Origin: RYN-230 sp963760405
GTDB lineage: Bacteria > Actinomycetota > Actinomycetes > Streptosporangiales > Streptosporangiaceae
Direction of reading: 5' to 3'
Assembly (NCBI GenBank): GCA_963760405.1
Contig: CAVXCV010000002.1
Span: 806,001-870,000 of the forward strand
Length of the DNA: 64,000 nucleotides
The position numbers and the translations under genes were made by a program. The notes beneath the pieces are model-generated. The model saw nothing but the letters and a program-made list of their open reading frames with translations. It was not told where the DNA came from and did no database searches. This document shows, in pieces, positions 35,001 through 44,114 of this stretch; within the stretch, counting starts at the first letter, position 1; every line of letters begins with the position of its first letter.

Positions 35001-35933
35001 GCGGTGCTGGTGGACCGGCACACCGGGGCGGAGTACACCCCGCTGCGCCAGTTCAACTCGGCCAGCGCCCGGTTCCACGTCTACGACTCGCTGCTGTCCG
35101 AGTTCGCCGCGGTGGGCTTCGAGTACGGCTACTCGGTCGCCCGGCCCGAGGCCCTGGTCTGCTGGGAAGCCCAGTTCGGCGACTTCGTGAACGGGGCGCA
35201 GACGATCCTGGATGAGTTCATCAGCTCGGGCGAGCAGAAGTGGGGCCAGTACTCCAGCGTGGTCCTGCTGCTCCCGCACGGCTACGAGGGGCAGGGCCCG
35301 GACCACTCGTCCGCCCGGATCGAGCGGTTCCTCGGGCTGTGCGCGCAGGGCAACATGACGGTCGCGCTGCCCACCACCCCGGCTAATTATTTCCACCTGC
35401 TGCGCTGGCAGGCGCTGTCCGGGCGGCGCACTCCGCTGGTGGTCTTCACGCCCAAGTCGATGCTCCGGCTGAAGGATGCGACCTCGGCGGTCGCTGACTT
35501 CGCGAACGGGGCGTTCCGCCCCGTGCTCGGCGACGACGCGGGACTGGACCCGGCCGCGGTGCGCAAGGTGCTGCTCTGCTCCGGGAAGGTGTACTACGAC
35601 CTGGCGCACAAGCGGTCTGAGGAGGGCCGGACGGACACCGCGATCATCCGGCTGGAGCGGCTCTACCCGCTGCCCGCCGCGGAACTGGCCGCCGAGATCG
35701 GCACGTACCCGGCCGAGGCGGAGGTCAGCTGGGTCCAGGAGGAGCCCGCCAACATGGGCGCCTGGCCGACCATGGCGATCAAGCTCCCCGACGCGGTGGG
35801 ACGGCAGGTCCAGCACGTGTCGCTGCCAGCCAGCTCCGCGCCAGCCGGGGGGTCGGCCAAGGTGCACTCGGCCGAGCACCGGAAGGTGGTCGAGGAGGCG
35901 GTGCACCCCGACGAGGCGCTGCAGCAGGGATAG
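32024..35933 (+). CDS. kgd: Multifunctional 2-oxoglutarate decarboxylase/dehydrogenase Kgd (one frameshift)
   Basis: Large actinobacterial TCA-cycle enzyme combining a succinyltransferase (E2-like) domain with a thiamine-diphosphate 2-oxoglutarate dehydrogenase/decarboxylase (E1). In order: helical start FGPNEWLVDELYQRYLADP; an Ala/Pro linker about residues 90-190; the E2 domain with TSVRSIPAKLLIDNR and catalytic TYDHRIIQGAQSGEFL; and the E1 domain with MAHRGRLNVLANI, VVNNQVGFTT and the C-terminal transketolase-like domain through SPAAA-type motifs. The frame shifts by one base near 34305, between QVGFTTAP and SRSSVYSTDVARMIQAPIF. Both halves are otherwise intact, giving about 1303 residues, so an assembly indel is likely. 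ATG 32024 has GGAAGAGG upstream. Confidence 0.95.
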
Positions 35934-35936
35934 CCG

Positions 35937-36116
35937 ATGTACTTCACCGACCGTGGCATCGAGGAACTGCAGGACCGGCGCGCCGAGGACGAGGTCAGCC
36001 TAGGCTGGCTGGCCGAGCGGCTGCGTGAGTTCGTGGACCTGTTCCCGGAGTCGGAGTCAGCAGTGGACCGGCTGGCCAGCTGGCTGGCCCGGCTGGAGGA
36101 CGAGGAAGCGCTCTGA
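35937..36116 (+). CDS. DUF6104 family small protein
   Basis: 59-residue protein starting MYFTDRGIEELQDRR, with FVDLFPESESAVDRLASW and ending in an acidic tail. It matches the small family I recall as DUF6104, encoded directly after kgd/sucA in streptomycetes and relatives. The ATG lies only three bases after the kgd stop, so it is almost certainly translated from the same message. Predicted all-helical and acidic; function unknown. The conserved linkage suggests a role connected with Kgd. Confidence 0.8.
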   Translation: MYFTDRGIEELQDRRAEDEVSLGWLAERLREFVDLFPESESAVDRLASWLARLEDEEAL

Positions 36117-36187
36117 GGCGAGGCAGGCGCGGCGGGCGTAAGCCCGCGGCCGCGGCCGTCGCCCCGGGGACCATCTCGCGATACATC

Positions 36188-36219
36188 TTGACTTTTGGGT
36201 GACGCGACATATCGTATGT
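36188..36219 (+). promoter_or_regulatory. Promoter with overlapping palindrome for the DUF4097-padR operon
   Basis: TTGACT (36188-36193) and TATCGT (36210-36215) are 16 bases apart and read as -35/-10. The -10 is embedded in the palindrome ACATATCGTATGT (36207-36219), and ATACAT occurs just upstream at 36181. ATGT/ACAT symmetry is typical of PadR sites, so autorepression by the downstream PadR protein is likely. Confidence 0.6.
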
Positions 36220-36251
36220 GGTACCTGCCCAGGTGAGAAGGGAACGACGGC

Positions 36252-37094
36252 ATGCCGCGCTGGACCGTTGAATCACCGACCACCCTCGATTTCGACCGGG
36301 TCGCCGCACTCCGGGTCCGGGCCATCGCGGGCTCGGTGGCCGTGCTGAGCACTGACGACCGGCCCTGCCTGGACATCGCCAACGTCACCGGGCAGCCGGT
36401 GCTGGTCAGCCACTCCGACGGCGTGCTGACCGTCAGCTATGAGGACCTGACCTGGGAAGGGCTGCTCGGCTGGCTGCGCCCGCAACGGCACTCCGCGGCC
36501 ATCACGGTGACCGTGCCCAAGGATTGCCCGGTCCAGCTCGGCGTGGTGACCGCGGGCGCGATCGTGTCCGGGATCGCCGCGAAGACCTCGGTGAAGAGCG
36601 TCTCGGGGAACATCACCCTGGATGGCGTGACCGGCACCGTGGATGCCACTACCGTGTCCGGCGACATCGAGGCCCAGGGCATCGGCGGCGAGGTCGGGTT
36701 CAACTCGGTCTCCGGCGATCTCACCCTGGCCGATGGCGCCGTGGACCGGCTGGATGCCAAGACCGTGAGCGGGCGGATCACCGCCGACATCGACCTGAGC
36801 CGGGACGGCAGCCTGCGGGTGGCCACGGTGTCCGGCGCGGTGGCGATCCGGCTCCCCGAGGACACCGCGGCCCAGGTCGAGCTGCGCTCCACCACCGGCC
36901 GGGTGCAGAGCGAGTTCGCTGGCCTGGACTCCTGCCGCCAGCCTGGGGCGAGCGTGCTGAGCGGGCAGCTGGGTCCCGGCGGCGGATCCGGGCAGCTCGC
37001 CGTGACCACCATGTCCGGCCAGGTCACCCTGTTGCAACGAGGCGATCAAGAGCCACCCCGGCAGGCCGCCGACACCGCGGGTGAGACCCGATGA
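36252..37094 (+). CDS. DUF4097 family beta-strand repeat protein
   Basis: 280-residue protein built from the repeated beta-helix-like unit of DUF4097 (adhesin-like). Units recur about every 18-20 residues with the core VSG, as in KSVSGNITLDGV, TTVSGDIEAQGI, NSVSGDLTLADG, KTVSGRITADID and ATVSGAVAIRLP. No signal peptide or membrane segment is evident, so it is probably cytosolic. Its last four bases overlap the padR start (ATGA). DUF4097 genes are very often paired with PadR regulators; the pair is thought to respond to cell-envelope or other stress but its function is not established. Confidence 0.9.
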   Translation: MPRWTVESPTTLDFDRVAALRVRAIAGSVAVLSTDDRPCLDIANVTGQPVLVSHSDGVLTVSYEDLTWEGLLGWLRPQRHSAAITVTVPKDCPVQLGVVTAGAIVSGIAAKTSVKSVSGNITLDGVTGTVDATTVSGDIEAQGIGGEVGFNSVSGDLTLADGAVDRLDAKTVSGRITADIDLSRDGSLRVATVSGAVAIRLPEDTAAQVELRSTTGRVQSEFAGLDSCRQPGASVLSGQLGPGGGSGQLAVTTMSGQVTLLQRGDQEPPRQAADTAGETR

Positions 37095-38212
37095 GCCCGG
37101 TCTTCCGGCACGGCAGGCTCCGGCTCTACCTGCTCAAGCTGCTCGATGAATCACCCCGGCACGGCTACGAGGTGATCCGGCTGCTGCAGGACCGGTTCAT
37201 GGGCGTGTACGCGCCTTCCCCGGGCACCATCTACCCGCGGCTGGCGCGGCTGGAGCAGGAGGGCCTGGTCACCCACGATGAGTCAGATGGCCGGAAGGTC
37301 TACCGGATCACGGAGAAGGGCCGGGCGGAACTGCACAGCCGCGCCAGCGACCTCAGCGAGCTGGAGGAGGAGATCACCGCCTCGGTCCGGGACATCGCCC
37401 GCGAGGTCTCCGAAGACGTCCGCGCCACCGTGCGGAACCTGCGCGAGGAGCTGACCTGGGCCGCTCGGGACGTGCACCGGCGCGGCTCCGCCGGGCCCGG
37501 CGCCAGCCCGCACGGCGAGGGCGCCAGCCCGCACGGCGAGGCGGCCCGGGACCGCGCGGACACCTGGCGGGAGGCGGCGGAAAGCGCCGAAGCCCGCCGG
37601 GAGCGCGCCGAAGCCCGGCGCCCCCGGGCCAGCGCCTGGCAGGAAGCGGCGCAGGAGCCAGCGGACGCCTGGCGTGAGGCAGCCGCGGAACACGTCGCCG
37701 GGGCCGCACGTGATCAGGCCCGGCAGGCGCGGGAGGAGGCCCGGCGGGCCCGGGAGGAAGGCCGCCGCGCCCGCGAGGAGGCCCGTCAGGACCGCCCTGG
37801 TCATGGCCGGGGCCAGCCGGGGCCGGGCGCGCAGGACGAGCCGGGCCGGGGCCGCACCGGCTGGGACTGGCAGTCCTGGGCTGACTGGACCGGGCGGCGC
37901 AGCTGGCCGCCTGGCTCGGCGGGCTGGGCCAATCCCCGGGCGTTCCGCGACCTGGAGCAGCTGGCCCGGCACTTCAGCCGGGAACTGCGGTCCGCCGCCT
38001 GGCAAGCGCAGGCGGTCAGCGAGGACGCGGTCAGCGACCTGCGCACGATCCTGGACGATGCCCTGGACCGGATCAAGGCCGAAGTCTTCGGCGACAAGCC
38101 CGGGCCCGGGCCAGCCCCAGGCTCAGCTGGCACCGAGGGCGCGGGCCAGGACGACAGCGCGGGCACCACTCCGCACGCGGCCGAGGCCAGCGAGCATCCC
38201 GCGGACAACTGA
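37091..38212 (+). CDS. PadR family regulator with long Arg/Ala-rich tail
   Basis: PadR winged-helix regulator. The N-terminal domain (residues 1-90) is standard: LYLLKLLDESPRHGYEVIRLLQDR, then APSPGTIYPRLARLEQEGLVT and GRKVYRITEKGRAEL. It is followed by a very long C-terminal region, about 280 residues against the usual 80-100, rich in Arg, Ala and Glu with heptad-like stretches (ARDQARQAREEARRARE) and a final helical segment HFSRELRSAAWQAQAVSEDA, then an acidic Gly/Ala tail. The charged central part suggests an extended coiled coil. It is translationally coupled to the DUF4097 gene and probably autoregulated through the palindrome at 36207. Confidence 0.88.
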   Translation: MSPVFRHGRLRLYLLKLLDESPRHGYEVIRLLQDRFMGVYAPSPGTIYPRLARLEQEGLVTHDESDGRKVYRITEKGRAELHSRASDLSELEEEITASVRDIAREVSEDVRATVRNLREELTWAARDVHRRGSAGPGASPHGEGASPHGEAARDRADTWREAAESAEARRERAEARRPRASAWQEAAQEPADAWREAAAEHVAGAARDQARQAREEARRAREEGRRAREEARQDRPGHGRGQPGPGAQDEPGRGRTGWDWQSWADWTGRRSWPPGSAGWANPRAFRDLEQLARHFSRELRSAAWQAQAVSEDAVSDLRTILDDALDRIKAEVFGDKPGPGPAPGSAGTEGAGQDDSAGTTPHAAEASEHPADN

Positions 38213-38375
38213 ACCGCCGCCAGCACCACCAGCTCGGGGCGGGTTTAACCAGAAGCCCTGATGGCGGGTGGCCGGTAGTATCTGGTATCGCTCTGTGACT
38301 GCCGCTGCGTCACCGCGCCGGCGATCCCGGCGGGAGCCCAGCCGGGGTTCAAGCCGTCGAATCAGGAGGTGCGCC

Positions 38376-39587
38376 GTGCAGGTGCCGCAGGCCAGCAGGC
38401 TGAACAACGTCCGGTATGACATCCGCGGGCCGGTGCTCCGGCGGGCCAGGCAGCTGGAAGCCGAAGGGCACCTGATCCTCAAGCTCAACATCGGTAACAC
38501 CGCGCCGTTCGGGCTGCATGCGCCCGACCCGGTCGTGCACGACGTCGTGCTCAACATCGCCGAAGCCCAGGGCTACAGCGACGCGCGGGGTATCTACCCG
38601 GCCCGGCTGGCGGTGGCCCAGTACTACGCCGGCCTTGGCGTGGCGGATGTCGGGCCGGATGACGTGTACCTGGGCAACGGCGTGTCCGAGCTGATCGTGA
38701 TGGCACTGCAGGCCCTGCTGGACTCCGGCGACGAGGTGCTCGTGCCGAGCCCGGACTACCCGCTGTGGACCGGCGCGGTGAATCTCTGCGGCGCCTGCGC
38801 GGTACACTACCGGTGCGAGGAGCAGGAGGGCTGGGCGCCGGACCTGGACGACATCGCCTCGAAGATCACCCCGCAGACCCGGGCCCTGGTGATCATCAAC
38901 CCGAACAACCCCACCGGGGCGGTGTACTCCACCGAGACCCTGCTCGGGCTGCTCGACCTGGCCCGGCGGCACGGCCTGCTGGTGCTGTCGGACGAGATCT
39001 ACGACAAGATCCTCTACGACGACGCGGTACACCAGAGTGCGGCGGCGCTCGCGCCCGACCTGCTGGTGCTGACCCTGTGCGGGCTGTCCAAGACCTACCG
39101 CGCGCCCGGGTTCCGGTCCGGCTGGCTGGTGGTCAGTGGCCCACGCCGGGACGCGGCCGGGTACCTGGAAGGGCTCGAGCTGCTGGCCAACATGCGGATG
39201 TGCCCGAACGTGCCCGCGCAGTTCGCCATCCAGACCGCCCTCGGCGGCCGGCAGAGCATCACCGCGCTGCTGCAGCCGGGCGGCCGCCTGCGCGAGCAGC
39301 GGGATCATGCCTGGCAGCGGCTGACCGAGATCCCTGGGGTGGACTGCGTCAAGCCCGCGGGCGCGCTCTACGTGTTCCCCCGGCTGGACCCTGAGGTCTA
39401 CAAGATCTCCGACGATCAGCAGCTCGTCATCGACCTGCTGGAACAGCAGCACCTGCTGCTCTCCCACGGCACCGGTTTCAACCTGCAGAGCACTGACCAC
39501 CTGCGCATCGTGTTCCTGGCCGGGCTGGATGTGCTGGACGACGCGATCGGCCGGCTCGCTACCTTCCTGGGCAGCTACCAGCAGTAG
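38376..39587 (+). CDS. PLP-dependent aminotransferase, AlaA type
   Basis: Fold-type I aminotransferase of 403 residues similar to glutamate-pyruvate transaminase AlaA. Motifs: YDIRGPVLRRARQLEAEGH at the N-terminus, NIGNTAPFGLHAPD, YLGNGVSELIVMALQALL, VIINPNNPTGAVYS, LLVLSDEIYDKILYD and the PLP lysine in CGLSKTYRAPGFRSGW, with LRIVFLAG carrying the carboxylate arginine. The GTG at 38376 lies directly after an AGGAGGTGCGCC ribosome site. Likely role: interconversion of pyruvate/glutamate and alanine/2-oxoglutarate. Confidence 0.92.
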   Translation: MQVPQASRLNNVRYDIRGPVLRRARQLEAEGHLILKLNIGNTAPFGLHAPDPVVHDVVLNIAEAQGYSDARGIYPARLAVAQYYAGLGVADVGPDDVYLGNGVSELIVMALQALLDSGDEVLVPSPDYPLWTGAVNLCGACAVHYRCEEQEGWAPDLDDIASKITPQTRALVIINPNNPTGAVYSTETLLGLLDLARRHGLLVLSDEIYDKILYDDAVHQSAAALAPDLLVLTLCGLSKTYRAPGFRSGWLVVSGPRRDAAGYLEGLELLANMRMCPNVPAQFAIQTALGGRQSITALLQPGGRLREQRDHAWQRLTEIPGVDCVKPAGALYVFPRLDPEVYKISDDQQLVIDLLEQQHLLLSHGTGFNLQSTDHLRIVFLAGLDVLDDAIGRLATFLGSYQQ

Positions 39588-39828
39588 CGCGGGTCAGCCC
39601 GGTCGCTCATGGGCACTGGCCGGAAAGGCCACCCTGGCCGCTGTGTTCGCTGGCCTGACGATCGCGGTCGCGGCCGGGTCCGCTGCCTGGTGGCCGTTCG
39701 CGATCGTTCTTGCCGCCACCGGCTTTGCCTTTCTCTTCGGCCTGTCCAGCTACGGCGTCGGTGAAGAGGACCCGGCGGAGGACGACGCGGACACCGGGCA
39801 GGCAGCCCGGTCCCCCGTCAGCCAGTGA
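39529..39828 (+). CDS. Small membrane protein, unknown
   Basis: Open frame with strong third-position GC bias whose C-terminal 75 residues form a plausible small membrane protein. Two hydrophobic helices (ATLAAVFAGLTIAVAAGSAA and WWPFAIVLAATGFAFLFGL) are followed by an acidic tail GVGEEDPAEDDADTG. The start is unclear: the first in-frame GTG at 39529 lies inside the aminotransferase gene, and a GTG in the first helix would be too late, so a start near 39600 may use an unusual codon. No family is recognised. Confidence 0.45.
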   Translation: MCWTTRSAGSLPSWAATSSSAGQPGRSWALAGKATLAAVFAGLTIAVAAGSAAWWPFAIVLAATGFAFLFGLSSYGVGEEDPAEDDADTGQAARSPVSQ

Positions 39829-39852
39829 TCTGCCGTCCGGCCCGGTTCGCTC

Positions 39853-40821
39853 CTAGACGGTGAAGACGACCTTGCCGAAGAGCTCGCCTCCGGCCATTGC
39901 GGCGAACCCGTCCGCGGCATCCTGCAGCGGCAGCACCCGGTCGATCTTCGGGCGGACCCCGGTCTGCTCGCAGAACCGGGCCAGCCGGGCCAGCTGGTCG
40001 CGGGTGCCCATGGTGCAGCCGATCACCGAGAGCTGGAGGAAGAACACCCGGTTCAGGTCCGCGGACGGCGTCGCGCCGCTGGTCGCCCCGGAGACGACCA
40101 CCCGGCCTCCGGGCCGCAGCGAGCGCAGGGAATGTGCCCAGGTCGCCTCGCCCACCGTCTCCATCACCGCGTCCACCCGCTCCGGCAGCCTGCTGCCCGG
40201 GGCGAAGACCTGGTCGGCGCCGAGCTCCAGGGCACGGTCCCGCTTGTCCGCCGACCGGCTGGTGGCCCAGACCCGGAACCCGGCCGCGCGGCCGAGCAGG
40301 ATCAGCGCGGTCGCCACCCCGCCGCCTGCCCCCTGCACCAGCACGGTGGACCCAGGCGCCAGCCCGGCCTTGTCGAACAGCATGTGGTAGGCGGTGAGGT
40401 AGGCCGTGGGCAGGCAGGCCGCATCGGCAAAGGACAGCGCGGCAGGCTTGGGCACCAGGTTCCGCCGGGGCACGGCCACCTGCTCGGCGAACGTCCCGTC
40501 GTAGCGCTCGGACAGCAGCGAGCGCCGTGGGTCGAGCGTCTCGTCGCCGCCGGCCGCGGCCGGGTCACCGATCACCGAGTGCACGATGACCTCGTTGCCG
40601 TCCTCGTCCACCCCGGCGGCGTCACAGCCCAGGATGATAGGCAGCCGGTCCGCGGAGATGCCCACCCCGCGCAGCGTCCACAGGTCATGGTGATTCAGGG
40701 CCGCAGCCCGGACCGTGACCGTGGCCCAGCCCGGCTCGGGCGCGGGTTCCGGGCGCTCGCCCAGCTCCAGGGCCTTGATCGGGTCATCGGCGTCGATGCG
40801 TGCAGCGGTCACAGCGAACAT
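39853..40821 (-). CDS. Medium-chain dehydrogenase/quinone oxidoreductase family protein
   Basis: NADPH-dependent MDR-family oxidoreductase, 322 residues. The N-terminal GroES-like domain has AALNHHDLWTLRGVGISADR and PIILGCDAAGVDEDGNEV; the Rossmann domain has VLVQGAGGGVATALILLGRAAG with SADKRDRALELGADQVF. Catalytic-zinc ligands of the alcohol dehydrogenases are absent, as in quinone oxidoreductases and enoyl reductases. The segment LPTAYLTAYHMLFDKAGLAPG is typical. The ATG at 40821 begins MFAVTAARID. Substrate unknown; convergent with the small membrane protein. Confidence 0.9.
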   Translation of the reverse strand: MFAVTAARIDADDPIKALELGERPEPAPEPGWATVTVRAAALNHHDLWTLRGVGISADRLPIILGCDAAGVDEDGNEVIVHSVIGDPAAAGGDETLDPRRSLLSERYDGTFAEQVAVPRRNLVPKPAALSFADAACLPTAYLTAYHMLFDKAGLAPGSTVLVQGAGGGVATALILLGRAAGFRVWATSRSADKRDRALELGADQVFAPGSRLPERVDAVMETVGEATWAHSLRSLRPGGRVVVSGATSGATPSADLNRVFFLQLSVIGCTMGTRDQLARLARFCEQTGVRPKIDRVLPLQDAADGFAAMAGGELFGKVVFTV

Positions 40822-40996
40822 GGGCGCACCTTAACCTGCCGGGCCAGCCGCCCGCTGGCCCGGGGGCGGCCGCAGCGGGCCAGCGGGCCGGAACCGCCCG
40901 GGGCGGCCCTCCGGAAGGCCCGGCCGACCCGGGCCGTCTGTGCCATACTTTGGGACGGGGAAGCGGGCGTCATGCCCTAAGCACCGAAGGACTGGA

Positions 40997-41572
40997 GTGG
41001 ATCTCACTTCCTACGCCGAGCTGGCGGTGCGGTTGGTCAACACGGGCGAGCCGGGTAACGGCCGTCCTGATCAGCTTGCCACCATGGAGGCGTACCGGGC
41101 CCTGGTGGCGGACCGGCCCCAGCTGAGTACCCGCGTCATCGCCACGGACCTTGACGCGCTCCGGCAGCTGCGCACCGAACTGCGGCTGATTTTCACGGCT
41201 TGCGCCGCGGATGATGCGGACGGCGCCGTGGCCCGGCTGAACGCACTGCTCGCCCGGCACCCCATTCACCCGGAGGTCGCACGGGACGGGGACGGGGGTC
41301 CCTGGCATCTGCACCACGCTGACAGCGGCTCGGTGGCCGACCGGTACGCCGCTGGCGCGATCATGGGACTGGCCGGCATCATCACCATGCTGGGTGCCGA
41401 CCGGCTGCGCACCTGCCAGGCCGGGTCGTGCCCGGACGTGTTCGCGGACACCAGCACGCGCGGTGCCCGGCGGTTCTGCTCCGACCGCTGCGCCGCCAAG
41501 GTCAACGTGACCACCCTGCGCCGCCGTCGGCGCAGCCAGGACAGCGACCGCGCCTCCACCGCCGCGGTCTGA
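40997..41572 (+). CDS. CGNR zinc-finger family protein
   Basis: Protein of 191 residues with an N-terminal helical ABATE-type domain (ELAVRLVNTGEPGN, then LDALRQLRTELRLIF) and a C-terminal zinc finger, CQAGSCPDVFADTSTRGA then RRFCSDRCAAKVNV, followed by an Arg-rich tail. This matches the actinobacterial CGNR family, probable DNA-binding stress regulators of unknown target. The final CGNR box is CAAK here, a mild divergence. The GTG at 40997 is chosen because the conserved domain starts with it. It is a single gene between convergent or divergent neighbours. Confidence 0.87.
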   Translation: MDLTSYAELAVRLVNTGEPGNGRPDQLATMEAYRALVADRPQLSTRVIATDLDALRQLRTELRLIFTACAADDADGAVARLNALLARHPIHPEVARDGDGGPWHLHHADSGSVADRYAAGAIMGLAGIITMLGADRLRTCQAGSCPDVFADTSTRGARRFCSDRCAAKVNVTTLRRRRRSQDSDRASTAAV

Positions 41573-41802
41573 CCGCCCGGCGGATTCCGGCCGGATCCGG
41601 ACTGATCCGACAAATCCGGCAATCCTCCCCCGGCTGTTCCGGTGCCCGGCCCGGCAGATTTCACCTCGGTGCCGGGTGATTTCGCGCCGCCGCGGGCCGC
41701 CCGGCCGGCGCCCAGCCCATCCCCGGTCATCCGGGCTGACCTGGCCCGATCGACTCATCCAGGACAAGGCCCGCAGATCGGCAATATCTGTCGTGTGGTG
41801 GG

Positions 41803-41816
41803 CGGATCGTGATCCG
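41803..41816. promoter_or_regulatory. CGGATC-GT-GATCCG palindrome
   Basis: A 14-base inverted repeat in the 280-base gap upstream of the APC permease, in a stretch less GC-rich than its flanks. It is a candidate operator for that gene. The regulator is unknown. Confidence 0.45.
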
Positions 41817-41929
41817 TGTTATCGAAATGAAGCCACCGACTTCTTCTCAGGATGTTTGACGATCATTACCATGAGGCCTACTCACCGGCCGTATGGCCCA
41901 CGTATGCGGACCCGAAAGTAGGTTCGGAG

Positions 41930-43594
41930 ATGGCAACTGAGGCAACAGCTCCCGCGACCAGGCCGGCGGACGTCGGCCTTAAACGGGAGATGGGGCTGAT
42001 CGGCGCAACCTGGGCATCCGAGACGTCGATCATCGGCTCGGGCTGGCTGTTCGCCCCGCTGACCGCCGCGCTGCTGGTAGGCGGGGCCGCGGTCCTGGAC
42101 TGGGTCATCGCCGGAGTCATAGTCATCGTGCTGGCCCTGTGCCACGCCGAGCTCGGCGCGATGTACCCGGTCTCCGGCGGAACGGCCAGGTTCCCGCACT
42201 TCGCGTTCGGCAGCGTGGCCGGCATCGGGTTCGGCTTCTTCTCGTACGTACAGGCGGTCACGATCGCGCCGATCGAATGCTACGCGTTCATCCAGTACGC
42301 CTCCTTCTACTGGCCCAGCCTCTACGACGCGAAGGCGGGAAAGATCACCGGGCTCGGCCTGGTGATCACCGTCATCCTGATGGCGATCTTCACCGCGGTC
42401 AACTTCCTGGCCATGCGCATCTTCACCAGGGTCAACAGCACCATCACCTGGTGGAAGGTCGCGATCCCGGTCCTCACCATCATCGTGCTGCTGTTCAAGT
42501 TCCACCCCGCCAACTTCAGCTCCGGGGGCGAAGGCTTCATGCCGGGCGGGATCCATGGCCTGTTCGCAGCGCTTCCGCTGGCCGGCATCATCTTCGCCTA
42601 CTCCGGCTTCGAGCAGGCCGACCAGCTGGCCGGTGAGATCAAGAACCCGGGGCGCAACCTGCCGCGGGCGATCATCATCTCGGTCCTGATCGGCACCGTG
42701 ATCTACACCATGCTGCAGGTCGCGTTCATCGGCGCGATACCCGTGGCCCAGATACCCCACGGCCTCACGGGCATCACCAACCCCGAGATCCTCGCCGGGC
42801 CGTTCGCCGCTGTCGCGTCCCTGGCCGGGATCGCCTGGCTGGCGACGGTCCTGCGGATCGACGCGTTCATCTCCCCGTCCGGCACCGGCCTCATCTACAC
42901 GACCGGAACCTCGCGGGTCAGCTACGGCCTGGCCAGGAACCGGTACGCGCCGCAGTTCTTCGGCAAGACCAACGCCACCGGCATTCCGTGGGTCGGGCTG
43001 ATCTTCGCGTTCCTGTTCGGGCTGCTCTTCCTGCTGCCGTTCCCGAGCTGGCGCTCACTGGTAGGCATCATCACCGGTGCGAGCGTGCTGATGTACGCGG
43101 GCGCGCCGCTGTCCGTGGGTGCCTTCCGCGGGCAGGTGCCGGACGCCAACCGGCCGTACCGCATGCCGGGCGCCGCGGTGCTCGCCCCGGCCGCGTTCGT
43201 CGTCGCCGACCTGCTCATCTACTGGTCCGGGTTCATCGTCGTCTGGAAGCTCGGCATCGTGCTGGTGATCGGGTACGTGCTGATCGGCATCTCGATGGCG
43301 TTCGACCAGAACCGGCCGCCGCTGGACTGGAAGTCGGCGATATGGCTGCCGGTGTGGCTGCTCGGCATGGGCATCATCTCCTGGCAGGGCCAGTTCCCCA
43401 CTCCCAGTAAGCCGGCCGCGCTGCCGCCAACCAACACCTTCAACATCCCGTTCTGGTGGGACATAGTGATCGTCGCCGTGTTCAGCCTGATCATCTACTA
43501 CTGGGCCATGGCCACCAAGCTGCCCAGGGAAGAGATGCTGAGGCTCGTCGGGATGCAGGCCGGGGAAGAGCCGCCCGAGCGGCTCCCCCACTGA
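41930..43594 (+). CDS. APC family amino acid permease
   Basis: Integral membrane transporter with about 12 to 14 helices, 554 residues from ATG 41930. The start of the transport domain is KREMGLIGATWASETSIIGSGW, in place of the usual glycine-rich GxG of helix 1, then CHAELGAMYPVSGGTARFPHF (helix 2-3 loop with the PxSGG motif) and AYSGFEQADQLAGEIKNPGRNLPRA, the conserved helix 6 region. Upstream ATG 41852 would add 26 residues without family similarity, so 41930 is preferred, though neither has a strong ribosome site. Substrate unknown; APC proteins of this subtype carry amino acids or polyamines. Confidence 0.9.
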   Translation: MATEATAPATRPADVGLKREMGLIGATWASETSIIGSGWLFAPLTAALLVGGAAVLDWVIAGVIVIVLALCHAELGAMYPVSGGTARFPHFAFGSVAGIGFGFFSYVQAVTIAPIECYAFIQYASFYWPSLYDAKAGKITGLGLVITVILMAIFTAVNFLAMRIFTRVNSTITWWKVAIPVLTIIVLLFKFHPANFSSGGEGFMPGGIHGLFAALPLAGIIFAYSGFEQADQLAGEIKNPGRNLPRAIIISVLIGTVIYTMLQVAFIGAIPVAQIPHGLTGITNPEILAGPFAAVASLAGIAWLATVLRIDAFISPSGTGLIYTTGTSRVSYGLARNRYAPQFFGKTNATGIPWVGLIFAFLFGLLFLLPFPSWRSLVGIITGASVLMYAGAPLSVGAFRGQVPDANRPYRMPGAAVLAPAAFVVADLLIYWSGFIVVWKLGIVLVIGYVLIGISMAFDQNRPPLDWKSAIWLPVWLLGMGIISWQGQFPTPSKPAALPPTNTFNIPFWWDIVIVAVFSLIIYYWAMATKLPREEMLRLVGMQAGEEPPERLPH

Positions 43595-43598
43595 TCCG

Positions 43599-44032
43599 CT
43601 AACCGTCAGCCCGAGGACCTCCGCCCCGCTCCTGGGGACGGGGGTCCTCGGCCGTTCTGGCCCCTGCGTCCGGTGCCTGGCCGTCCGGTGCCTGGCCGTC
43701 CGGTGCCGCAGCGGCCAGGCCACGGCGGTAGCGCACTAGCACCCGGCCGCGGATCAGCTCGCCGTGGACCGCGCCGAACGAGCGGCTGTCCACCGCGCGG
43801 GCGGTCCGGCTGTCGGATTCCAGCCACCAGCCGCCGTCCACCCGCCGGGCCGCCCGCTTGACCAGCAGGAAACCTGGCCGGCCCGGATGCTCCGCGACCA
43901 CGACCTGGCCCGGCTGGATCCGGGTGGCCGGGAGCCCCGCAGGCCACGCCAGACCAGCAGCCAGTCGCCCGGCCGCAGCCCCGGTTCCATGGACCGCTCC
44001 GCGACCGCAACCCGCCATAGCGGCCAGCGCAT
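43599..44032 (-). CDS. sodX: Nickel superoxide dismutase maturation protease SodX (frameshifted)
   Basis: S26-family protease that removes the propeptide of nickel superoxide dismutase so that the nickel hook can form. The catalytic serine is in AVAERSMEPGLRPGDWLLVW and the lysine in GFLLVKRAARRVDGG, with ESDSRTARAVDSRSFGAV as the usual C-terminal box. The frame changes once near 43935, between DWLLVWRGL and RIQPGQVVVAEHPG. The ATG at 44032 has GGGAGG just upstream. It is divergent from sodN, the normal arrangement for this pair in actinobacteria. A Pro/Asp-Gly repeat (PDGQAPDGQAPD) forms the C-terminus. The single shift is probably an assembly error. Confidence 0.85.
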
Positions 44033-44114
44033 CTGCCCTCCCAGGTTCAGCCCGGAGCCGACGGGGTAGTGTCGGTCTCCGGTACCCATGATCCGACATG
44101 AGAGAAGGGGATCA

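Noticed and set aside
40130..40980. Long plus-strand open frame over the quinone oxidoreductase gene
   Set aside because: It is antisense to a gene with clear family motifs and has no recognisable protein similarity itself.
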